From Acidobacteriota bacterium (GTDB lineage: Bacteria; Acidobacteriota; Aminicenantia; UBA2199), in contig JAKAGC010000363.1 of assembly GCA_021817755.1 (NCBI GenBank), positions 1 to 5,227 of the forward strand: a DNA stretch of 5,227 nucleotides. Direction: 5' to 3'. The notes beneath the pieces are model-generated. The model searched no databases and was not told where the DNA came from. It was given only the letters and a program-made list of their open reading frames with translations. Position 1 is the stretch's first letter. Each line of letters begins with the position of its first letter. The translations under genes and the position numbers were made by a program. Shown here one piece after another: positions 1-5,227 of this stretch.

Positions 1-36
1 GTAGTTTTTCTTAGTTTAATTTTCCCCTATATAACA

Positions 37-64
37 AAAAAGCGGACTTTGCAGTCCGCTTTTT
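37..64 (-). terminator. Intrinsic terminator of the TPR-protein gene
   Basis: A perfect inverted repeat pairs 37-48 with 53-64 (core AGCGGACT / AGTCCGCT, extended by A/T pairs) around a 4-nt loop. Read on the minus strand the loop is GCAA, a stable GNRA-type tetraloop, and the stem runs into a U-tract made by the A-run at 36-40. It lies about 40 nt past the stop of the minus-strand TPR gene. The A/T flanks are symmetric, so it could also stop plus-strand transcripts entering from the left. Confidence 0.9.
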
Positions 65-70
65 AATTTA

Positions 71-97
71 ATCAAGAAATTGTACCTTGATGGTACA
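71..97 (-). other. Mutually exclusive hairpins in the 3' untranslated region
   Basis: Two overlapping 6-bp inverted repeats occupy the space between the TPR gene stop (106-108) and its terminator. ATCAAG (71-76) can pair with CTTGAT (86-91). TGTACC (81-86) can pair with GGTACA (92-97). They share position 86 and their arms interleave, so the two stems cannot form at once. Neither is followed by a U-tract, so neither looks like a terminator itself. They might affect mRNA 3'-end stability or be chance in AT-rich DNA. Confidence 0.35.
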
Positions 98-105
98 TTT
101 CCATT

Positions 106-1176
106 TTAATTCTCAGCGCTATTTCCTGAATCTGATTTTTCGGCATTTCCTAAACGAGATTTAGCTGCTTCGATAATTGCAGCAAATCCTTCTTCTTTTT
201 CATCTTCTGTTTTTCCCTTTGCTACTTCATTGAAATACAATTGCTGGAGGTATTTATAGGCGTCAGTTGCTTTGTTGAAGTTAGAGAGTACATAGGAATC
301 TGCGAAATACTTAATCCCCTTTTCAGCGTCTGTTTTGAATACTAACTGACCGATCTTAAGGGCCAGATCTGCTTGAGGTTTGAGTTTGTAAGCGGTTTCA
401 AAATAGGAAAGGGCTTTATCTCTATCTTTAATCTTGAAGTAGAGAACACCAAGGAAATGTACTTCATTAAATTTTGGATTTTCCTTATTCAGCACTTTTT
501 CTGCAAGAGAAATCGCTTCATTGAATTGGTTTTTGGTAGAAAGGTTATATGCATAACCGAAAATCTGGGTCGCGGTGCTTTCGGACTTATCAATTTCGTA
601 AGCCAATAATGCTTTTTCAGCAGCCTGTTTTATCATTGCTGCATCGTCTTTGTTTTTGTTGAAAAGAATAAGAGCCTGGAGTTTGTACGCAGGCGCCAGG
701 TAGAACATTTTATAATTATTGATGAATTGATCTGCCTTTGCTTTATCCTGTCCGGATTTTTCCAACTCTTTAATGCCTTCTTTCGACAATTCAATAATCG
801 ATTCTGCATAATTCATGGCTTTATCCAGGTCTTTCTTAGTAATATAAAACGCATTGGAAATTTCGAACAATACATTCAATTTATTACTCGGATCAATTCC
901 CTCAATACCAACGGCAAGCTCTCCGTATCGGATGGTATCATCGTAGAGTTTTAAGCGGTATGATGTATCGACAGCCTGGATATAAATAAATTTAATATAT
1001 TTATCATCTTTTTCAGTTCCATACTTGTCGATATACTCTTTCAACAACCCTATTTTTGTTTCAAGGTTTTTCTCACCTACCGCCTTCAGATAAAGATCAT
1101 CTTTCTCCTTGGCCGAAACAAAAAAAACCGAGACAAAGAAAAACAAAATAGTAGCTGCTATAATTTTTTTATTCAT
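106..1176 (-). CDS. Exported tetratricopeptide-repeat protein of unknown function
   Basis: This is a 356-aa protein with a classic Sec signal peptide: a basic start (MNKK), a hydrophobic core at residues 5-20 and a likely signal peptidase I site after Val-Ser-Ala (20-22). There is no lipobox cysteine. The mature part is almost entirely helical with TPR-like units. The clearest is at about 237-268 (FLGVLYFKIKDRDKALSYF); degenerate ones lie near 64-97, 101-131, 163-196, 204-234 and 270-300. The C-terminus (about 322-356) is charged and low in complexity. TPR arrays are protein-binding scaffolds, so a periplasmic or surface assembly role is plausible, but no enzymatic motif is present. The start is well supported: CGGAGG lies 6 nt upstream (1183-1188). 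The gene is monocistronic here, with its own strong promoter and terminator, and points away from the repair genes. The specific function is not recognised. Confidence 0.87.
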   Translation of the reverse strand: MNKKIIAATILFFFVSVFFVSAKEKDDLYLKAVGEKNLETKIGLLKEYIDKYGTEKDDKYIKFIYIQAVDTSYRLKLYDDTIRYGELAVGIEGIDPSNKLNVLFEISNAFYITKKDLDKAMNYAESIIELSKEGIKELEKSGQDKAKADQFINNYKMFYLAPAYKLQALILFNKNKDDAAMIKQAAEKALLAYEIDKSESTATQIFGYAYNLSTKNQFNEAISLAEKVLNKENPKFNEVHFLGVLYFKIKDRDKALSYFETAYKLKPQADLALKIGQLVFKTDAEKGIKYFADSYVLSNFNKATDAYKYLQQLYFNEVAKGKTEDEKEEGFAAIIEAAKSRLGNAEKSDSGNSAEN

Positions 1177-1221
1177 AGATTGCCTCCGTTTGAATGATAA
1201 ATTTTGACATGTTAAATATTA

Positions 1222-1249
1222 ATTATAGACCATATTTTCCTTTTGTCAA
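1222..1249 (-). promoter_or_regulatory. Consensus sigma70-type promoter for the TPR gene
   Basis: On the minus strand, a perfect -35 hexamer TTGACA (1249-1244) is separated by 16 nt from a perfect -10 hexamer TATAAT (1227-1222). Transcription would start near 1215, giving a leader of about 38 nt before the ATG at 1176. Both hexamers match consensus at all six positions, so strong constitutive expression is expected. Only the spacer is one base shorter than optimal. Confidence 0.78.
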
Positions 1250-1258
1250 GCTTTTTGG

Positions 1259-1287
1259 TTGATTTTATTGAAGAATTGGGGTAATAT
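1259..1287 (+). promoter_or_regulatory. Candidate promoter for the xseA-xseB operon
   Basis: TTGATT (1259-1264) and TAATAT (1282-1287) are separated by 17 nt, and each matches the sigma70 consensus at four of six positions. The start would be near 1294, about 29 nt before the xseA ATG. It stands back to back with the much stronger minus-strand promoter at 1222-1249. The assignment rests on position and spacing; AT-rich DNA yields such matches often. Confidence 0.45.
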
Positions 1288-1301
1288 GTCCTTTACAAAA
1301 A

Positions 1302-1313
1302 TTCCATATGGAA
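1302..1313. repeat. 12-bp perfect palindrome upstream of xseA
   Basis: TTCCATATGGAA is a perfect palindrome between the predicted transcription start (about 1294) and the xseA ATG (1323). It overlaps the weak Shine-Dalgarno-like GGAAAAG (1310-1316). It is placed where an operator or a translation-modulating site could act. About one palindrome of this length is expected by chance in a window this size, so only its position makes it notable. Confidence 0.3.
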
Positions 1314-1322
1314 AAGAAATAA

Positions 1323-3104
1323 ATGAATTGGGTTACAACGGAAATAAACGGACAGGAAGTGAGTATTGCTTTCGATGAAAACAGTATTCATATATATAAT
1401 GCATTTCCAATTAAGGATGATTTGAAATCCCGGGGGTATCGTTGGAATCCTGCCGATAAAAGCTGGTCTATTAAACCTGCAAATCTCCATTCCGAAATCG
1501 AAATCCTTAAAAATAATCTTAATTCTCCTTCCAAAGCTGTTCAAAAAGAATCGAAAGACTCTCAAAATTCTTTATCTCCTTTTCCCTCTTCTCTTTCTGT
1601 CGCAGAACTCAGAAACCGCTTAGATATGCTTATAAAAGAAGGTATCCGGGGAACGTTATGGATTCGTGGAGTTGTTGCTTCCGATGTTAAAAATTATACA
1701 TGGATGTCTTATTTCGATTTAAAAGATGAAGATGAAAGTAAAGATATCTTTTTTCGTGTTGAAATCAAAAAAAATTTTATTGATAAAATTAATCATAAAC
1801 TCTCGGATATTGGAATAGCTCAATCTTTAGGTAAGGATCTGCCTATTTTTTGCCAGGTTGAAGTTTATCTCCCCCTTCGAAATGTTGTCGATATCCGGTT
1901 GAGCCTCCTTGATATTTTACCCGAATATACTCAATCCAGACTCAAAAATCAACGTGAAATCACTCTCGAAAAATTAAAAGCAGAAGGTATTCTAAACAAT
2001 CAAAAGAATCTTCTGGTACCCAATTATATATCAAACATTGGTCTTATCACTTCTGAACAGGGTACATCTATAACAGATATACAAGCAGGTTTACACCCTT
2101 TTGCCACTAGGTACTCCTTCTACTTTCTTGATTCCAGGATGGAAGGCTCGAACGCAGTTGAAAGTATCATCCAGGCTATACTTTTTTTTGAAAATAATCC
2201 ACATATTAATATAGATGTACTATTAATTGCCCGTGGAGGTGGAAGCGAGCAGTCCCTGGCCGTTTTTAACGATTTACGCCTCTGTCGCAAAGTGTGTCTC
2301 TCTCCCATTCCCATTATTACGGCTATTGGACATGAAAAAGATATTTCTGCTATTGAACAATGCTCCTGGTTTACTCCTACCCCATCTACCCCCTCCGGTA
2401 TCGGTAAATACCTTCAAAATAGATATCTGCTGCTTCAAGATCAGCTTTCTTATTCTATTTCGCGCTTGATTCATCATTTTATCACTATGCACCGGGGGGA
2501 ATCGCAGAAAATAAAAGCGCTTCTTAAACATATTCCTATCCAGATTTCAAGTTTTTTAAAATTACGAGAGGAACGGTTTCGTGGACTTTCAAGGAAACTC
2601 GAACAATCTGTTATTTTCTCAGTTCGTCATCATGAAAATCGACTCTCTTCTTTAATTATTCATTTTGTAAAATCTTCACGTGATATACGAAGTAGAAGTG
2701 CCCGGGATATTCATTCTGCCTCCCGATATATTCTTCTCCGTATGAATGCTTTACGTCGAAACGGATTAAATAATGTAAAAAAAACAATGATTAAATTTGA
2801 TTTTAAAAAACAATACAGGGAAAATTTGAAAAAGTATCAATCTTTTAGAGAGAAAGCCCAGTTTCTTTTATTTCGTAGTTCGAAAGCCTTCAGTGAATCA
2901 GAAAAAATCCTTCAATCACGTATGCAGGTTATTCGAGCGAATGAACCCAGACAAATTTTAAAAAAAGGTTTTACTCTCGTTTTTGATGATAACCGAAACG
3001 TAATAAAATCCGTTGCTGATTTCAGCCGGAAAGAACATGCTTTCCTCGAATTTCATGATGGAGGAGTTTCTATCGTAAAAGCCAACATTAAGGAGGATAA
3101 ATGA
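1323..3104 (+). CDS. xseA: Exodeoxyribonuclease VII large subunit with extra N-terminal domain
   Basis: This is the catalytic subunit of exonuclease VII, a cytoplasmic metal-independent nuclease that digests single-stranded DNA from both ends into oligonucleotides. The protein is 593 aa; E. coli XseA is about 456. Order of parts: residues 1-66 form an added module with GYRWNPADKSW at 38-48; 67-88 are a Ser/Pro/Lys/Gln-rich linker; about 90-200 are the OB-fold DNA-binding domain, beginning LSVAEL; about 205-365 are the catalytic domain; about 366-535 are a long coiled-coil that would bind XseB; about 541-590 are the conserved C-terminal segment (ILKKGFTLV). The conserved residues that correspond to the functional Asp, Arg, His and Asp of E. 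coli are D252, R304 in ARGGGS, and H337 and D340 in GHEKD; PTPST at 352-356 matches the family PTPS motif. No other Met occurs before residue 102, inside the OB fold, so the long start is favoured. Its ribosome site (GGAAAAG, 1310-1316) is weak. It overlaps xseB by 4 nt. Confidence 0.95.
   Translation: MNWVTTEINGQEVSIAFDENSIHIYNAFPIKDDLKSRGYRWNPADKSWSIKPANLHSEIEILKNNLNSPSKAVQKESKDSQNSLSPFPSSLSVAELRNRLDMLIKEGIRGTLWIRGVVASDVKNYTWMSYFDLKDEDESKDIFFRVEIKKNFIDKINHKLSDIGIAQSLGKDLPIFCQVEVYLPLRNVVDIRLSLLDILPEYTQSRLKNQREITLEKLKAEGILNNQKNLLVPNYISNIGLITSEQGTSITDIQAGLHPFATRYSFYFLDSRMEGSNAVESIIQAILFFENNPHINIDVLLIARGGGSEQSLAVFNDLRLCRKVCLSPIPIITAIGHEKDISAIEQCSWFTPTPSTPSGIGKYLQNRYLLLQDQLSYSISRLIHHFITMHRGESQKIKALLKHIPIQISSFLKLREERFRGLSRKLEQSVIFSVRHHENRLSSLIIHFVKSSRDIRSRSARDIHSASRYILLRMNALRRNGLNNVKKTMIKFDFKKQYRENLKKYQSFREKAQFLLFRSSKAFSESEKILQSRMQVIRANEPRQILKKGFTLVFDDNRNVIKSVADFSRKEHAFLEFHDGGVSIVKANIKEDK
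3090..3104 (+). promoter_or_regulatory. Strong ribosome site and ATGA overlap coupling xseA to xseB
   Basis: AAGGAGG at 3090-3096, inside the last xseA codons, sits 4 nt before the xseB ATG (3101-3103). The xseA stop TGA (3102-3104) overlaps it as ATGA. This is the strongest Shine-Dalgarno on the plus strand here, compared with weak sites at xseA and the peptidase. It fits a need for more small than large subunits, since exonuclease VII contains several XseB per XseA. Confidence 0.85.
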
Positions 3105-3403
3105 GTAAACAATCCCAATCCCCAAAATATGAAGAAAATTATGCTATTTTAGAAAAAATTACGGAATCTCTCAATAAAGATGAAATAGGGATCGATGACC
3201 TGGTCGAAAAAACCAGGGAAGCGCTCGATGCCGCTCGTATATGTATGGACATACTCAATAAGCAGAAAGGTGAATTTAAAAAACTTGAGCATGAATTTTC
3301 CCAATTACTTAAAAATAACCAGGATTCCGACGATAACCCTCCCCAACAATCCGATTCCTCCTCTATTCCTGATGAAGTTGAAGAAGGCGATGATCCTTTT
3401 TAA
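3101..3403 (+). CDS. xseB: Exodeoxyribonuclease VII small subunit with acidic C-terminal tail
   Basis: This is the non-catalytic partner of XseA; copies of this helical-hairpin protein bind the XseA coiled-coil and are needed for activity. Residues 10-70 carry the family pattern: YEENYAILEKI (10-20), a short turn with DEIGIDDLVEK (27-37), then a second helix with ALDAARICMDIL (41-52). The core is of typical length, but the protein is 100 aa where the family usually has about 60-80. The excess is a disordered tail (about 72-100), rich in Asp, Glu, Ser, Pro and Gln, ending EVEEGDDPF. An acidic tail ending Pro-Phe resembles the C-terminal tip of SSB, which docks many repair proteins; that function is inferred here. 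The start is fixed by AAGGAGG and the ATGA overlap with xseA. The next gene follows 72 nt downstream on the same strand with no terminator between. Confidence 0.94.
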   Translation: MSKQSQSPKYEENYAILEKITESLNKDEIGIDDLVEKTREALDAARICMDILNKQKGEFKKLEHEFSQLLKNNQDSDDNPPQQSDSSSIPDEVEEGDDPF

Positions 3404-3415
3404 TTAGGTGAAATC

Positions 3416-3475
3416 GTGAAAATTTCTTTTGGTGTAAAATTCTTTCTGTTTCAAATAAATAATACGACTAATTAA
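3416..3475 (+). other. Possible 19-codon leader ORF before the metallopeptidase
   Basis: A GTG at 3416 opens a 19-codon frame that ends with TAA at 3473-3475, directly abutting and in frame with the peptidase ATG (3476). It is preceded by AGGTG (3406-3410), a reasonable Shine-Dalgarno 5 nt upstream, whereas the peptidase ATG has none of its own. Translation of the leader could deliver ribosomes to the ATG by termination-reinitiation. The predicted peptide is basic and Phe-rich at the start and Asn/Thr-rich at the end; it has no recognised family and may not be real. Confidence 0.25.
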
Positions 3476-4045
3476 ATGAAGAAAACACTCGAAAAAATAA
3501 TTAATTCCTCTCCTCTCGAATTCGAAGGCATTCCTTACGATGTTGTCCGGCGTAAAGTGATGTATGCCCGTGTTGAATTTAAACGAAATAAACTTCTGGT
3601 TGTTGTCCCTCCCGGTTTCTCTCCACTTCGAATTCTAGAAGAAAACAAAGAAACGATTATAAAAAAATTCAATCGCTATATGAAACATATCGAAGCGGCT
3701 AAAAAAGCTCCAATGGTTGATTGGACCATCGATCAATTTGAGAGTATCGTTTCAACTTATATCGAATCTTATTCCCGTATTTTAAAAGTTAAGCCCAGGT
3801 CTATAAAATTCAGGAAAATGAAACGGAGATGGGGTAGTTGCAGGAGCGATGGAACAATTACCTTGAATATTTTTTTACAATTTGTTCCCCAACATCTCAT
3901 TGCTTATATTATTTTTCATGAACTCGCCCACCTGATTGTTCGAAATCATGGAAACAAATTTAAAGCTCTTATAGCAACACAATACCCCAATTACAAAGAA
4001 CTCGATAAAGAGATTGCACTTTATGGGTTAAAGCTACTTTCTTAA
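3476..4045 (+). CDS. YgjP/DUF45-type zinc metallopeptidase
   Basis: This 189-aa predicted zinc-dependent peptidase belongs to the YgjP-like group, related in fold to the SprT and Wss1-like (WLM) proteases. The zinc-binding motif is HELAH (148-152: H148, E149, H152), with H158 in NHGNKF as the likely third ligand. Upstream is the family signature RRWGSC (117-122), followed by DGTITLN (125-131) and a [15 protein letters not shown] run. The N-terminal half (about 18-48) has the usual beta-rich pattern leading to VVVPPG. The length is slightly below the typical 220-240 aa, but the protein looks intact. The ATG at 3476 has no Shine-Dalgarno and an in-frame TAA immediately precedes it, so translation may depend on the leader ORF. 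The next Met (residue 29) would cut into the conserved N-terminal strand. It lies 72 nt after xseB on the same strand, suggesting co-transcription. The substrate is unknown; cleavage of DNA-bound proteins is a context-based hypothesis. Confidence 0.92.
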   Translation: MKKTLEKIINSSPLEFEGIPYDVVRRKVMYARVEFKRNKLLVVVPPGFSPLRILEENKETIIKKFNRYMKHIEAAKKAPMVDWTIDQFESIVSTYIESYSRILKVKPRSIKFRKMKRRWGSCRSDGTITLNIFLQFVPQHLIAYIIFHELAHLIVRNHGNKFKALIATQYPNYKELDKEIALYGLKLLS

Positions 4046-4881
4046 GTCAATTCGTATAATTTACGTATTTCTTCCGCCCATAATTCTTCATCGATTGTTT
4101 CTAAGATTAGTGGAATATTATCCAGTCGTTTGTCCTTCATCAGAAGTCCGAACGTTTCCCATCCCAATTCCCCTTTTCCCAGGCTGTGATGTCTGTCTTT
4201 ATGGCTACCAAGCGGCACCATCGAATCATTTAAATGCATCCCTTTCAAATACCCTAATCCGACTATATCATTGAATAATGAGATGGTTTTATCGTACATT
4301 TCCTGTGTACGGATGTCATAACCTGCCGAATAGGTATGACAGGTATCCAGACAAACTCCAATACGTGATTTGTCTCCAACCAATTCGATGATTCTTGCGA
4401 GATGTTCAAACGTATGGCCCACATTTCCACCTTGCCCCGAAGTATTCTCGATCACTGCTGTAACGCCCTTAGTCTCATCCAATGCCATATCGACACTTTC
4501 CGCTATCCGTTTGATACAATCTTCATCCGACATCATCTTCTTGTGGCTGCCCGGATGGAAATTCAGGTATTTTAAACCCAACTGGCTGCATCGTTTCATC
4601 TCATCTAAAAAAGCTTCCCGAGATTTAATCAATGCCTCCTCTTCAGGCGCGCCAAGGTTCACCAGGTAGGAATCATGTGGTAAAATATGGTTCGAAGAAA
4701 AATTCCCTTCAAGGCAATACTCTTTAAACTTTACAATCTCTTCTTCTGTTAAAGGTTTAGAGTGCCACTGCCGTTGATTCTTTGTGAATAACGCAAATGC
4801 CTTCGCACCTATTTTCATTGCATTTAATGGCGCATTATGTACCCCACCGCTAGCACTAACATGAGCACCTATATATTTCAT
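4042..4881 (-). CDS. nfo: Endonuclease IV (AP endonuclease)
   Basis: This 279-aa Zn-dependent TIM-barrel enzyme of base-excision repair cuts 5' to abasic sites and removes blocking groups from DNA 3' ends. It aligns by eye along its whole length with E. coli Nfo (285 aa), starting [13 protein letters not shown] and sharing [10 protein letters not shown] (30-39). All nine metal ligands are present at the E. coli positions: H69, H109, E145, D179, H182, H216, D229, H231 and E261. LDTCH (178-182) and DRHHSLG (229-235) are clear signatures. It ends a few residues earlier than the E. coli protein. The start is supported by GAGG (4887-4890), 5 nt upstream. It follows the metallophosphoesterase gene by 38 nt and is probably in the same operon. 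Its stop codon overlaps that of the convergent peptidase gene, and no intrinsic terminator is visible after it. Confidence 0.98.
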   Translation of the reverse strand: MKYIGAHVSASGGVHNAPLNAMKIGAKAFALFTKNQRQWHSKPLTEEEIVKFKEYCLEGNFSSNHILPHDSYLVNLGAPEEEALIKSREAFLDEMKRCSQLGLKYLNFHPGSHKKMMSDEDCIKRIAESVDMALDETKGVTAVIENTSGQGGNVGHTFEHLARIIELVGDKSRIGVCLDTCHTYSAGYDIRTQEMYDKTISLFNDIVGLGYLKGMHLNDSMVPLGSHKDRHHSLGKGELGWETFGLLMKDKRLDNIPLILETIDEELWAEEIRKLYELT

Positions 4882-4919
4882 TTTTACCTCTTTTATTTTC
4901 TATTCTATTTAAATGTTGA

Positions 4920-5227
4920 TTATTCATCCTCTATCTCATGAATATCATGATATTGAGAATGAGAATCTTTATTTTCCGGTTCAGCCGGTCCTGGGAGAAT
5001 CTCTCTTAAATAGAATTCCATCCCACGTTTATGAGTCCAATCTCGTGGGTAACCCAGTGAGACCTCTTCAAATCTTACTCCGTCCCGGTAATGAGTTCCT
5101 CGAATATGCATGTGGCCGTAAACCACTACGGAAACAGGAAACCGTTTATGCCAATCCTCTGTTTTTTGAGTTCCACACCATACTGAAAAGCGTGGGAATC
5201 GTCTTATATTTGCCATTTCTCGTCGTA
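4920..5227 (-). CDS. Calcineurin-like metallophosphoesterase, C-terminal part (5' end outside window)
   Basis: This is the C-terminal 102 codons of a metallophosphoesterase running off the right edge of the window. An ATG lies at 5216, but the open frame continues upstream through Arg-Arg-Glu to the edge, and the N-terminal metal-binding motifs (DxH, GDxxD, GNHE) are absent, so that ATG is almost certainly internal. The visible signature is VVVYGHMHIRGT, containing the GHxH metal-ligand motif. It is flanked by FPRFSVWCGT and DGVRFEEVSLGYPRDW, a pattern I recall from a subgroup of bacterial predicted phosphoesterases of about 270-300 aa. The substrate is unknown; the fold covers phosphodiesterases, phosphatases and nucleases. 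The last 25 or so residues are an acidic, His-containing tail after LREILPG that looks disordered. The stop lies 38 nt before nfo, with no terminator between, so the two are probably co-transcribed. Confidence 0.87.
   Translation of the reverse strand, partial: RREMANIRRFPRFSVWCGTQKTEDWHKRFPVSVVVYGHMHIRGTHYRDGVRFEEVSLGYPRDWTHKRGMEFYLREILPGPAEPENKDSHSQYHDIHEIEDE

Noticed and set aside
373..954. Plus-strand open frames opposite the TPR gene
   Set aside because: They are antisense to an intact signal-peptide-bearing TPR protein with its own promoter and terminator; the Phe/Ile-rich translations look like complements of Lys/Glu-rich coding.
1293..1565. 90-codon minus-strand open frame overlapping the xseA start
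   Set aside because: It is antisense to the conserved start of xseA and spans the intergenic region; it has no recognisable domain and no good ribosome site. The Phe/Ile/Arg-rich composition is typical of the complement of an AT-rich gene.
2120..2531. Overlapping open frames on both strands inside the XseA catalytic region
   Set aside because: They lie entirely within the stretch that encodes the conserved ARGGGS and GHEKD motifs, and none shows a domain or start signal of its own.
3195..3407. 70-codon plus-strand frame inside xseB
   Set aside because: It is out of frame with the clear XseB helical-hairpin protein and has no family resemblance.
3433..3440. TGTAAAAT as a -10 element for a separate peptidase promoter
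   Set aside because: No acceptable -35 hexamer lies 16-18 nt upstream, and the TG is not spaced as in an extended -10. Co-transcription with xseB is simpler.
4053..4066. CGTA/TACG hairpin as a terminator after nfo or the peptidase
   Set aside because: The stem is only 4 bp with no T-run on either side, and it lies inside the nfo coding sequence.
4370..4669. 99-codon plus-strand frame opposite nfo
   Set aside because: It is antisense to the most conserved part of endonuclease IV; no domain or ribosome site.
4941..4954. 14-bp perfect palindrome AATATCATGATATT
   Set aside because: It lies in the coding sequence of the metallophosphoesterase tail, in AT-rich DNA where such a palindrome is expected by chance about once per few windows. 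There is no link to a promoter.

Overview
The window is an AT-rich stretch (GC in the mid-to-upper 30s percent, judged by eye) of a bacterial chromosome. It is densely packed with intact genes and has consensus-type bacterial promoters and Shine-Dalgarno sites. No phage, transposon, CRISPR, rRNA or tRNA sequence is visible. The Sec signal peptide on a TPR protein and the mix of families suggest a free-living, low-GC, probably diderm bacterium from a less-studied phylum. Spirochaetota, Cloacimonadota or Aminicenantes-like lineages are guesses; the sequence alone does not settle it.

Left part (1-1322): a minus-strand gene encodes an exported tetratricopeptide-repeat protein. It has a near-ideal sigma70-type promoter (TTGACA, 16 nt, TATAAT) and ends at a strong intrinsic terminator with a GCAA loop. 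Between its stop and the terminator lie two short hairpins that cannot form together. The 146-nt divergent region (1177-1322) also carries a weaker plus-strand promoter candidate for the next genes.

Centre (1323-4045, plus strand): xseA and xseB encode exonuclease VII and overlap at ATGA. They are followed by a YgjP/DUF45-type zinc metallopeptidase, probably in the same transcript. Both exonuclease subunits are unusual. XseA is 593 aa and has an extra N-terminal module of about 66 residues plus a linker. XseB has an acidic C-terminal tail ending in Asp-Asp-Pro-Phe, resembling the protein-docking tip of single-stranded-DNA-binding protein (SSB).

Right part (4042-5227, minus strand): nfo (endonuclease IV, all nine metal ligands conserved) lies downstream of a calcineurin-like metallophosphoesterase whose 5' part is outside the window. 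The nfo stop codon overlaps the peptidase stop codon in a shared TTAA.

Taken together, 1323-4881 is a DNA-repair neighbourhood: a single-strand exonuclease, an AP endonuclease and a metallopeptidase of a fold class that includes DNA-protein-crosslink proteases. A link between the peptidase and exonuclease VII in removing protein adducts is an inference from context, not something the sequence proves.
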